Positions 6,639 to 13,968 of a stretch of 14,459 nucleotides of DNA are shown here, piece after piece (position 1 is the first letter of the stretch; each line of letters begins with the position of its first letter). The position numbers and the translations under genes were made by a program. The notes beneath the pieces were generated by a model. The model had not been told where the DNA came from. It saw only the letters and a program-made list of their open reading frames with translations, and searched no databases. The stretch comes from Ignavibacteria bacterium (GTDB taxonomy: Bacteria; Bacteroidota; Ignavibacteria; Tepidaquicellales; OLB5), in NCBI GenBank assembly GCA_026417195.1, contig JAOADS010000036.1:1-14459 (forward strand), written 5' to 3'.

Positions 6639-9374
6639 ATGACTACACAAACAAAAAGAAACATTGATAAAGTATGGGCTTTAAAGACAGAAGAAGTTTT
6701 AAAGGCTTTTGCCACTGGAGAAAAAGGTTTAACTTCAGTTGAAGCAGCTGAAAGGTTAAAACTGTATGGACCTAATGAAATACCGGAAAAGAAAAAAATT
6801 TCACCTCTTTTACTTTTTCTCAAACAGTTTAAAAGTCTTCTGATATTTATTCTACTGGGAGCAGCTGCAATATCCTTTGTAATAGGTCACTATACTGATG
6901 TATGGGTTATACTTTTCGTTGTAATACTTAATGCCCTGATAGGATTCATTCAGGAATATAAAGCGGAAAACGATGTAGCTTCTCTGAAAAAAATGATAGT
7001 TCAGGAAACAAAGGTTATCAGAGATTATAAATTAATTACAGTCAGTACAAAGGAAATTGTACCCGGAGACGTAATTACTCTTCATGAAGGGGACAGCATT
7101 CCCGCAGACTCGAGAATTATAATTTCAAAGAACCTTAGGACAATAGAATCATCTCTTACAGGTGAGTCTGTTCCTGTAAATAAAGGATCCGAACCTTTAG
7201 CTGAAGATACTCCAATGGCAGACAGGAAAAACATGTTGTGGAAAGGTACATTTGTTGCAGGAGGATATGCAGAAGCAGTTGTAGCAGCAACTGGCCCATC
7301 TACTGAAATAGGAAAGATAGCATCATCTCTTGGTGAAATAAAACAGGAGAAAACCAATTTTCAGGTTAAAACTGATAGGCTTGGCTCCACTATGGCAAAG
7401 CTTGCTTTTACAAATGCATTTCTGATATTTACATTTGGCATGCTTTTTGCTGAACATGAAGTTTATGAACTTTTGCTTATTTCAATCGCCGCGCTTGTGT
7501 CTGCCATACCTGAAGGCTTACCTGCCATACTAACCATAGTGCTTGCCATAGGTGCAAGGAGAATGGCAAAAAGAAATGCAATATTAAGGGAATTTACGTC
7601 CATTGAAACACTTGGTTCAGTTACAGCCATAGTTACCGACAAAACGGGTACATTGACTCAGAATACCCTTACAGTTAAAAAAATATTTACTCCCGATACC
7701 GGAGAAATCTATGTAAGCGGAGAAGGTTGGGAACCTAAAGGTAATTTTTATAAAAATAACAGAGAGATAAGGATTAACGAACACATCTCGTTAATGGGCT
7801 GGTTGATGACAGCTCTTATTTCAAATAACTCTGGTCTAAATTATGATGAAGGTTCATCATCCTACAGAATATTAGGAGATCCTACAGAAGCTGCATTACT
7901 TGTTCTTGCAGGCAAAGCCGGCTTCAGTATTACAAAAGATGAGGCTGAAAGGATCAAGAAAGATGACCTTCCTTTCAGCTCAAAACATAAGTTAAGGGCA
8001 ACTTTATATTCAGATAATTCGGAGAAAATTCTCTATGTTATAGGAGCTCCTGAGAAAATTCTTGAAAAGAGCTCTTTTTTAAAGAAGGAGGGAAGTCTGA
8101 GGAAGATTACACTTGAAGATTACAGAACAGCTGAAGACGTAATAGAGTCTTGGGCATTTGATGCAATGAGAACAGTAGGACTTGCTTATAAATATATGGA
8201 TCCATCTGTAAATAAAATAGAATATGAAGATATCAATCAGCTTATTTTTGCAGGACTTGCGGGAATGATAGATCCTCCGCGTCCTGAAGTAAAAAATGCA
8301 GTGAATAAATGTCGTTCAGCGGGAATAAGGGTAATTATGGCAACTGGAGACCATAAAATTACTGCAAGGTCTATAGCCTTAGAAACCGAACTTATAAGAG
8401 AAGAGGAAAAAGACCTTGTGCTCACCGAGAATGAACTTGAAAAAATGAATGAAAACCAATTCACAGAAGCAGTGAAAAAGGTATCGGTTTTTGCACGCTT
8501 AACACCGGAGATGAAACTTAAAATTGCATCTGAACTTCAGGCTCAGGGGAACCTGATAGCTATGACTGGAGATGGAGTAAATGATGCGCCGGCACTTAAA
8601 AAAGCAGATGTCGGCATATCTATGGGTATTATGGGTACAGATGTGGCAAGAGAAGCATCAAAAGTTGTCCTTGCAGATGATAATTTTGCTACCATAGTAA
8701 ATGCAATTGAAGAAGGAAGAATAGTCTTTAAAAATGCTAGAAGAACCAGTTTCTTTCTGGTAACAACAAGCCTTGCTGAACTAGGTACTCTTCTCAGCGC
8801 AATAGTAGCCGGATTTCCCATACCTCTTACTGCAACCCAGATACTCTGGCTTAACCTTGTAACAGACGGCATAATATCAATTCCCCTTGCTACTGAGAAA
8901 GGACATGCTGAAATAATAGAGGAAAAACCAATCCCTAAAAATGAACCTATACTAAATAGGGAAGTCTTCCCCTTTGCACTTATCAATATGACTGTTATGA
9001 TAATTCTTGCAATGTCTGTCTTCTATAAGTATTTCCCTCAGGGAATTGATACTGCAAGAACTGCAGCTTTTACAGTTATGGCATTTACTCAGCTCTTTAA
9101 TTCTTATAACATGAGAGCTTTGCATACCTCACTTTTCCATATTGGCTTTCTCTCAAATAGGTTTATGAATATTACGTTTCTTTTATCTTTGATTATTCAG
9201 TCCTTCGTGATATATCACCCTTATTTTAAATCAGTCTTTCATTTTGGTTACATAGAGCCGGTTGATTATTTATTTCTAATACTTGCATCTTCATCAGTTA
9301 TAATTGTCGGGGAATTGTATAAGTTTTTTATAAAATACTTTAAAAACCAAAACCTCATGATAATCAGAAAATGA
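6639..9374 (+). CDS. P2-type cation ATPase, probably Ca2+-translocating
   Basis: A 911-residue inner-membrane ATP-driven cation pump of the SERCA/PMCA-like P2 branch. Seen in order: N-terminal cation-ATPase domain (about 10-75); M1-M2 (about 57-105); A-domain with TGES (174-177); M3-M4 with PEGLP (291-295, E292 matching SERCA E309); phosphorylation site D334 in DKTGTLT; N-domain GDPTEAAL (413-420); DPPRPE (545-550); TGDH (569-572); TGDGVNDAPAL (643-653); and M5-M10. By alignment in my head, the site residues E714 in M5 (SERCA E771) and N739, T742, D743 in M6 (N796, T799, D800) are present. The M8 acid E908 seems replaced by alanine (A815), which suggests altered stoichiometry. The usual KGAPE lysine is isoleucine (I468, YVIGAPE). 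The gene starts 28 bases after usp without a clear promoter, and its stop overlaps the next start (ATGA). The transported ion is inferred. Confidence 0.88.
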   Translation: MTTQTKRNIDKVWALKTEEVLKAFATGEKGLTSVEAAERLKLYGPNEIPEKKKISPLLLFLKQFKSLLIFILLGAAAISFVIGHYTDVWVILFVVILNALIGFIQEYKAENDVASLKKMIVQETKVIRDYKLITVSTKEIVPGDVITLHEGDSIPADSRIIISKNLRTIESSLTGESVPVNKGSEPLAEDTPMADRKNMLWKGTFVAGGYAEAVVAATGPSTEIGKIASSLGEIKQEKTNFQVKTDRLGSTMAKLAFTNAFLIFTFGMLFAEHEVYELLLISIAALVSAIPEGLPAILTIVLAIGARRMAKRNAILREFTSIETLGSVTAIVTDKTGTLTQNTLTVKKIFTPDTGEIYVSGEGWEPKGNFYKNNREIRINEHISLMGWLMTALISNNSGLNYDEGSSSYRILGDPTEAALLVLAGKAGFSITKDEAERIKKDDLPFSSKHKLRATLYSDNSEKILYVIGAPEKILEKSSFLKKEGSLRKITLEDYRTAEDVIESWAFDAMRTVGLAYKYMDPSVNKIEYEDINQLIFAGLAGMIDPPRPEVKNAVNKCRSAGIRVIMATGDHKITARSIALETELIREEEKDLVLTENELEKMNENQFTEAVKKVSVFARLTPEMKLKIASELQAQGNLIAMTGDGVNDAPALKKADVGISMGIMGTDVAREASKVVLADDNFATIVNAIEEGRIVFKNARRTSFFLVTTSLAELGTLLSAIVAGFPIPLTATQILWLNLVTDGIISIPLATEKGHAEIIEEKPIPKNEPILNREVFPFALINMTVMIILAMSVFYKYFPQGIDTARTAAFTVMAFTQLFNSYNMRALHTSLFHIGFLSNRFMNITFLLSLIIQSFVIYHPYFKSVFHFGYIEPVDYLFLILASSSVIIVGELYKFFIKYFKNQNLMIIRK

Positions 9375-10675
9375 ATGAAAATATCAAATACGTATCTGCT
9401 GACGAAGCAGTTAAAATAGTTAACTCCGGAGACAGAATTTATATTCACTCAAACAGTGCATATCCCAAAACCCTTGTTGAAGCCCTATGCAGGAGAGCAG
9501 ATGAGCTGAGAAATGTGGAAATATGCCACCTCATGGTTCTGGGAGATCTGCCATATATGAAACCTGAAATGCAGATAAGCTTCAGACATAACGGTATGTT
9601 TCTCGGTGCAAACACTAGAGGTAGTGTTAATGAAGGCAGGGCTGACTTTACCCCTATTTTTCTCTCTGAAATACCTGATCTCATAAGACATGACAGGAAA
9701 CACAAAGTTAACGGAGTGTTACTTCATCTATCCCCGCCGGACAGACATGGATACTGTTCTCTGGGAGTAGCGGTTGAATGCACCAGGGCTGCTGCTGAAG
9801 TTGCAGATTATGTTATCGCACAGATAAATCCCAATATGCCGAGGGTTATGGGAGATAGTTTCATTCATATATCTCAGATAGATTACGCTGTTTTTGTTGA
9901 AGAAGAGCTTCAGGAACTGCCTGACTACAGCAAAACAAAGTCAGAAGATGAAATCAAAGCATATAAAAAAATAGGTGAGTTGATTTCTGAATTAATAGAG
10001 GATGGTTCAACGCTTCAGATGGGAATAGGAGCTATACCGGATGCCGTGCTTGCTTCTTTAGATGATAAGAAAAATCTTGGAGTTCATACTGAAATGTTTT
10101 CAGATGGAATAATTCCGCTTGTAGAAAAAGGTGTGATAAACTGTTCAGAAAAAACCCTGCTCCCCGATAAAATTGTAACTTCATTCGTCCTTGGTTCAAG
10201 AAAATTATTTGATTTCATACATGACAATCCCCTTATAGAAATGAGACCTTCTGACTTTGTAAATAATCCTTACAACATAGCACGTAACAATAAAATGATA
10301 GCTATAAACTCAGCCCTTGAAATTGATCTGACCGGACAGGTTTGTGCAGATTCAATAGGATATAATTTCTACAGCGGTTTCGGAGGGCAGGTGGATTTTA
10401 TAAGAGGAGCTGCCCGTTCGAAAGGAGGTAAACCGATTATAGCATTACCTTCAACAGCGATGAATGGAAGTGTGTCTAGAATAGTTCCTCACCTTAAGGA
10501 AGGTTCCGGTGTCACTACTTCAAGGGGTGATGTCCACTTTATTGTAACTGAATTCGGAGTTGCGGACCTGCACGGTCTTACAGTGAGAGAAAGAACGAAA
10601 GCACTGATCAGTTTAGCTCATCCTGATTTCAGAGAAGAACTTGAGAAGTTCGCAAAGGAAAAGAAGTATATATAA
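9371..10675 (+). CDS. Acetyl-CoA hydrolase / 4-hydroxybutyrate CoA-transferase family protein
   Basis: A 434-residue cytosolic enzyme of the acetyl-CoA hydrolase/transferase family, which moves CoA between acetate and another acid or hydrolyses acyl-CoA. The length is close to that of 4-hydroxybutyrate CoA-transferase (AbfT) and acetate-dependent Cat enzymes. Visible blocks: the N-terminal domain with HLSPPDRHGYCSLGVAVE (119-136); LQMGIGAIPDAVLASL (215-230); GVHTEMFSDGI (237-247), in which E241 is well placed to be the nucleophilic glutamate (E238 in AbfT by context); and a C-terminal GGQVDFIRGAARSKGGKPI region plus TEFGVADLHGLTVRERTKAL. The acid partner cannot be read from sequence; acetate, 4-hydroxybutyrate, succinate or butyrate are all possible. 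The ATG overlaps the ATPase stop, a sign of translational coupling. The OsmC gene follows after 17 bases. Confidence 0.88.
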   Translation: MNENIKYVSADEAVKIVNSGDRIYIHSNSAYPKTLVEALCRRADELRNVEICHLMVLGDLPYMKPEMQISFRHNGMFLGANTRGSVNEGRADFTPIFLSEIPDLIRHDRKHKVNGVLLHLSPPDRHGYCSLGVAVECTRAAAEVADYVIAQINPNMPRVMGDSFIHISQIDYAVFVEEELQELPDYSKTKSEDEIKAYKKIGELISELIEDGSTLQMGIGAIPDAVLASLDDKKNLGVHTEMFSDGIIPLVEKGVINCSEKTLLPDKIVTSFVLGSRKLFDFIHDNPLIEMRPSDFVNNPYNIARNNKMIAINSALEIDLTGQVCADSIGYNFYSGFGGQVDFIRGAARSKGGKPIIALPSTAMNGSVSRIVPHLKEGSGVTTSRGDVHFIVTEFGVADLHGLTVRERTKALISLAHPDFREELEKFAKEKKYI

Positions 10676-10692
10676 ACTAAATTTTAAAAATT

Positions 10693-11106
10693 ATGAAGGT
10701 TACAGCATCAATAAAACAAATTGAAGGATTCAGGCTTGAAGGATTAACTCATAACAATAAAAAAGTTGTTATGGACAAAGCTGAAGGAGGAGAAGAGGCA
10801 TCGCCGGCACAGCTACTTCTTATGTCACTTGGTGGCTGTACTATGATGGACTGTATTCATATAATAACAAAGGCAAGAAAAAAAATCGAGAAATTTGAAA
10901 TAAAAATAGAAGCAGAAGAAGCTGAGACTTTTCCTAAGGTATATACTCACATACACCTGACTTATATTTTTCAGGGCGAAGAACTTGATTCAGCCCTGAT
11001 TGAACGAGCAATAAAACTCTCAGAGGAAAAATACTGCAGGGTTCACGCCATGCTTAACGAAAAAGTAAAAATTACCTCTTCATATATTCTTAACGAAGAA
11101 ACTTAA
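10693..11106 (+). CDS. OsmC/Ohr-family peroxidase-like protein
   Basis: A 137-residue cytoplasmic protein of the OsmC family, thiol-dependent peroxidases that reduce organic hydroperoxides. The two redox cysteines of the family are present: C49 in SLGGCTMMD and C115 in SEEKYCRVHAML. Between them lies the beta-strand region and an ExxxxxPxVYTHIHLTYIF segment (about 77-93). An extra cysteine, C54, follows five residues after the first, as in some family members. The N-terminus is shorter than in E. coli OsmC, as is typical of the YhfA/OsmC-like branch, so the true substrate is uncertain. It starts 17 bases after the CoA-transferase gene and is probably the last gene of the stress-related run. 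The adjacent Usp supports a stress role. Confidence 0.88.
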   Translation: MKVTASIKQIEGFRLEGLTHNNKKVVMDKAEGGEEASPAQLLLMSLGGCTMMDCIHIITKARKKIEKFEIKIEAEEAETFPKVYTHIHLTYIFQGEELDSALIERAIKLSEEKYCRVHAMLNEKVKITSSYILNEET

Positions 11107-11194
11107 AATTTAATTAAATTTATTAAGTTATTAATAAGAGAAATTTAAATTCCCTATTAATTTGTTTAAATATCGCAAAAGAACTGAAAAATTG

Positions 11195-11226
11195 AAGATT
11201 AAAGCTAACTAAATCTTAATTTTTTA
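11195..11226 (+). terminator. Weak candidate terminator after the OsmC gene
   Basis: AAGATT (11195-11200) and AATCTT (11212-11217) can pair as a 6-base stem around an 11-base loop, followed by AATTTTTT. The stem is short and AT-rich, and the site lies about 90 bases after the OsmC stop, so it could be chance in this base composition. Confidence 0.3.
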
Positions 11227-11252
11227 TAAATGTTTACTTAATAACTTAACTA

Positions 11253-11277
11253 TAACTTTACCTTAATTCTAAAGGAG
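11253..11277 (+). promoter_or_regulatory. Promoter-like element and Shine-Dalgarno before the first barrel gene
   Basis: TAACTTTA (11253-11260) is one base off the Bacteroidota -7 consensus TAnnTTTG, with a TTTA at 11233-11236 as a possible poorly spaced -33 element. Downstream AAAGGAG (11271-11277) is a strong Shine-Dalgarno sequence 10 bases before the ATG at 11288, which supports that start. Confidence 0.4.
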
Positions 11278-11287
11278 AAACAAATTC

Positions 11288-12340
11288 ATGTCTTTAATTA
11301 AGGTAGGCCTTTTTTGCTCTGTTTTCCTTTTTTTTAGTTTCTCACAATATTCACAGCAAAAGGGAGGTAAACTCTGGGGATATGTTTTTGGTGATTATTT
11401 TTTCAAAATATCAGGTGATTCAACTTCCCAGTCAACGCAATATTCTCCTTACAGTAAATCGTATCAGGCATTTGAGTTAAGGAGAATATATTTAGGCTAT
11501 GATTATATATTCTCAGATAAATTTTCTTCCTCTTTTCTTCTTGAAGGAAATGATAAAATCTTAACTAATTCACGACACGGTATTTTTATCAAATCTGCAT
11601 TCCTTGAATGGAAGACATTTAAAGACGTGAGTTTTGCAATAGGTCTTGTTCCAACTCCGACATGGTCTTGGGCTTTGAATGAAAAAGAATGGAATTACCG
11701 CTCAGTTGAAAAAACTATAACAGACATGAGAGGACTTGGTATAGCAAGCGATCTTGGTGTAGCTACGAGAGGAAAATTTGATAATGAAGGAAATTATGGT
11801 TTTGCATTTATGATAGGTAACGGAACTGGACAGAGACCGGAGTTCAACAAGTTCAAAAAATATTACGGAACAATTTATGCAAAGCCTTTCAAAAATTTCC
11901 AAACTGAAATCTATGCTGACTACGAACCCGTTTCATCAGAAAAAAGCAGGATAACTCTGAAAGGTTTTGCTTCATTTAAATTTAGAAAGTTTACACTTGG
12001 CTTGGAAGCAGTAAGTCAGAACCGAAAAAATGAAGGTGGGGAAAACATTAACGTAAATCCATTCGGTATAAGTTCATTCATAAGAGGAAACCTTATAGGT
12101 AAAGAACAGGAAATACTTAATGTTTTCATAAGATATGATTTCTTCAATCCGGATTTAAACAATGACTCAGCCGGCTATAATGAAAATTTTTTCTGTGCAG
12201 GGCTTGATTACATGCCATTAGAAAACGTTCATTTCATGCCAAATTTATGGTTTAACTCCTACAGCTCCAAAACTTCTTCTCTTCCACACAGAAAATCAGA
12301 TCTGGTCATCAGAATGACTTTCTTTTATCTTTACAAATAA
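11288..12340 (+). CDS. Outer-membrane beta-barrel (porin-like) protein, copy 1
   Basis: A 350-residue exported protein. The N-terminus has a short hydrophobic signal peptide (about 1-22, VGLFCSVFLFFSFS). The remainder is alternating strand-like segments rich in aromatic residues, G and S, ending in an aromatic C-terminal strand (MTFFYLYK), as in outer-membrane barrels. Recognisable landmarks are VFGDYFFKISGDS (about 33-45), QAFELRR (about 60-66), FLEWK, VPTPTWSW, YRSVEKTITDMRG and MIGNGTGQRPEFNKFKK. I do not recognise a named family with confidence; general porin is the best description. It has a close paralogue directly downstream with all these landmarks conserved. It lies upstream of nrfHA, so transport of nitrite/nitrate or another small solute across the outer membrane is a fair guess, not a demonstrated role. 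A strong Shine-Dalgarno sequence supports the start. Confidence 0.72.
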   Translation: MSLIKVGLFCSVFLFFSFSQYSQQKGGKLWGYVFGDYFFKISGDSTSQSTQYSPYSKSYQAFELRRIYLGYDYIFSDKFSSSFLLEGNDKILTNSRHGIFIKSAFLEWKTFKDVSFAIGLVPTPTWSWALNEKEWNYRSVEKTITDMRGLGIASDLGVATRGKFDNEGNYGFAFMIGNGTGQRPEFNKFKKYYGTIYAKPFKNFQTEIYADYEPVSSEKSRITLKGFASFKFRKFTLGLEAVSQNRKNEGGENINVNPFGISSFIRGNLIGKEQEILNVFIRYDFFNPDLNNDSAGYNENFFCAGLDYMPLENVHFMPNLWFNSYSSKTSSLPHRKSDLVIRMTFFYLYK

Positions 12341-12362
12341 GTCAAATTCCTGATATAAATCA

Positions 12363-12393
12363 TTTAAACTTCATACAGGGCTTAATAACTTTG
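12363..12393 (+). promoter_or_regulatory. Bacteroidota-type promoter for the second barrel gene
   Basis: TAACTTTG (12386-12393) matches the Bacteroidota -7 consensus TAnnTTTG exactly, and TTTA (12363-12366) stands 19 bases upstream, the expected distance for the -33 TTTG (three of four bases match). The element ends 14 bases before the ATG, so the leader would be under 10 bases. This is the best-supported promoter in the window. Confidence 0.55.
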
Positions 12394-12407
12394 TAAAAAA
12401 AGCTCAT

Positions 12408-13445
12408 ATGAAGAAAACATTATTAATTTTATTACTTTCATCAGTAGTTTCCTTCTCGCAAAATCATAAACTTTCCGGACTTTTATTCGGGGATTATTTC
12501 TACAAAGTTTCGGGTGATTCATCATCTTCTTTTACAGAATATTCACAATATAAAAAAGACCATCAGGCATTTGACATAAGGCGTGTCATGCTTATATATG
12601 AAAATCAGATTTCAGAAAATTTCAAAGCTGGCTTCTCGCTGGAGGGTGGCAATCGCTTTTTACTGAACGGGAGGTTCGGAGTTATAATAAAAACCGCTTT
12701 TCTTGAGTGGAAAAATATTTTCCCATATTCAAATCTCTACATAGGTTATTTCCCGACTCCAGCTTTCGTATGGGGGTTATCTGAAAAAGTATGGGGATAC
12801 CGTTCTGTTGAGAAAACTGTAAGTGACATGAGAAATTTGACAACACCGGTTGATCTGGGAATCTCTCTCAGAGGTTCGTTTAACAAGGAGGCAAGCTATG
12901 GCTACAGTCTGATGATCGGAAACGGAAGCGGACTTAGACCCGAAAATAACAAATTCAAGAAATTCTACATATCTCTTTTCCAGAAGTTATCATGGCTGAA
13001 TAATGAACTTTACTTTGACTTTGAGCCTGAAAGCGGAGGGAGACAGATAAGGACGCTCAAAGGCATAGTTTCATTTGAGCATAAGTTTTATACAATCGGC
13101 ACAGAGTTTTTAATGCAGAACAGAATTAAGTTTGGTCCTAATCAGGAAGACATCACGCCGGCTGCACTAAGTCTTTTTGCCCATGCCACAGTATTGAAAC
13201 AACCTAAGACAGAAATTCCAAGAATGAGGGTTTTCGGCAGATTTGATCTGTATAATCCGGATATAAATCTTGATAATGTTTATATTGAACATTTCATTAC
13301 AGCAGGAATTGATTTCAGTCCGTTGCCCGGAGTTCATTTTATGCCGAATATATGGATCAACACTTATAATCCGACATCTGACAGTCTGCCTGAAAGAAAA
13401 AACGACATAGTAGGCAGAATGACTTTTTACTATATTTATAAGTGA
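12408..13445 (+). CDS. Outer-membrane beta-barrel (porin-like) protein, copy 2
   Basis: A 345-residue paralogue of the preceding gene. The signal peptide is clear (MKKTLLILLLSSVVSFSQ, 1-18), with cleavage likely around residue 18. The landmarks of copy 1 recur in the same order: LFGDYFYKVSGDSSS, QAFDIRR, AFLEWK, FPTPAFVWGL, YRSVEKTVSDMRN, MIGNGSGLRPENNKFKK, HFMPNIWINTY, LPERKNDIVGRM and an aromatic last strand (MTFYYIYK). By eye the first 180 residues are about half identical, so this is an old tandem duplication rather than a recent one, and both copies are intact. It has its own promoter candidate and no Shine-Dalgarno sequence, unlike copy 1, which suggests separate control. The nrfH gene begins 54 bases after its stop. 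Substrate unknown; an outer-membrane role linked to nitrite respiration is inference from location. Confidence 0.72.
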   Translation: MKKTLLILLLSSVVSFSQNHKLSGLLFGDYFYKVSGDSSSSFTEYSQYKKDHQAFDIRRVMLIYENQISENFKAGFSLEGGNRFLLNGRFGVIIKTAFLEWKNIFPYSNLYIGYFPTPAFVWGLSEKVWGYRSVEKTVSDMRNLTTPVDLGISLRGSFNKEASYGYSLMIGNGSGLRPENNKFKKFYISLFQKLSWLNNELYFDFEPESGGRQIRTLKGIVSFEHKFYTIGTEFLMQNRIKFGPNQEDITPAALSLFAHATVLKQPKTEIPRMRVFGRFDLYNPDINLDNVYIEHFITAGIDFSPLPGVHFMPNIWINTYNPTSDSLPERKNDIVGRMTFYYIYK

Positions 13446-13461
13446 GTTCTTTTAGGGATTT

Positions 13462-13469
13462 TATTTTTG
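13462..13469 (+). promoter_or_regulatory. Possible -7 promoter element for nrfHA
   Basis: TATTTTTG matches TAnnTTTG exactly and ends 30 bases before the nrfH ATG. No convincing -33 element sits at the usual 19-21 base distance (a TTTA at 13435-13438 is 23 bases away). No FNR/CRP-like inverted repeat was seen nearby. Confidence 0.35.
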
Positions 13470-13499
13470 TAAATAAATCTGTAATTGAAAAAATTCTAA

Positions 13500-13943
13500 A
13501 TGGGTAAATTCTATCTGCTGATATCAATTTGTTCCGGCATGGTTATAGGCATTGGTTCAGCAACCTTTTACTATGCAAAAGGTTATTCATATATGCTTGA
13601 TGATCCAGAAGTATGCAGGAACTGTCATGTTATGGAAACACAATACACATCATGGATGAAATCTTCACACAGATCTGTTGCAACCTGTAATGACTGCCAT
13701 ACGCCGGATAATTTCACAGGAAAGTGGATAACAAAGGCATTGAACGGGTTTAACCATAGTTACGCCTTTACCACAGACAATTACAAAAAGCCTATAAGAA
13801 TAAATCAGAGGAATATAAAAATCGCTGAGGAAAACTGCAGAAGATGTCACGGAATGCTGGTTTCAAACCTAACATATCATGAAACTGAAATAACCCGAAC
13901 TTCCTGCATCTCATGTCATGGAAGTGTAGGACATCTGAAATGA
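13500..13943 (+). CDS. nrfH: Cytochrome c nitrite reductase small subunit NrfH
   Basis: A membrane-anchored tetrahaem cytochrome c of the NapC/NirT family that oxidises menaquinol and passes electrons to NrfA on the periplasmic side. The 147-residue length is typical of NrfH. One N-terminal membrane helix (about 4-25) is followed by four haem-binding sites: CRNCH (39-43), CNDCH (63-67), CRRCH (113-117) and CISCH (136-140). M45, two residues after the first haem histidine (CHVM), matches the methionine that ligates haem 1 in Desulfovibrio NrfH. The start ATG directly precedes the helix. It lies 25 bases before nrfA, the usual nrfHA order, and follows the barrel genes. The context makes NrfH more likely than another NapC-type quinol dehydrogenase. 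Confidence 0.93.
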   Translation: MGKFYLLISICSGMVIGIGSATFYYAKGYSYMLDDPEVCRNCHVMETQYTSWMKSSHRSVATCNDCHTPDNFTGKWITKALNGFNHSYAFTTDNYKKPIRINQRNIKIAEENCRRCHGMLVSNLTYHETEITRTSCISCHGSVGHLK

Positions 13944-13968
13944 ACTTCATAAGTAAAAAATAAACATT

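Larger units (their letters stand above)
11107..11287 (+). other. AT-rich spacer between the stress operon and the barrel genes
   Basis: A 181-base noncoding stretch and the longest gap in the window. It contains a perfect 10-base palindrome TTATTAATAA (11128-11137), a weak hairpin before a T-run (11195-11226), a promoter-like element (11253-11260) and a Shine-Dalgarno sequence (11271-11277). I see no small gene or structured RNA in it. Confidence 0.6.

Noticed and set aside
8543..8986. 147-codon minus-strand open frame inside the ATPase gene
   Set aside because: It is antisense to highly conserved ATPase motifs (TGDGVNDAPAL and M5-M6) and its product resembles no protein family.
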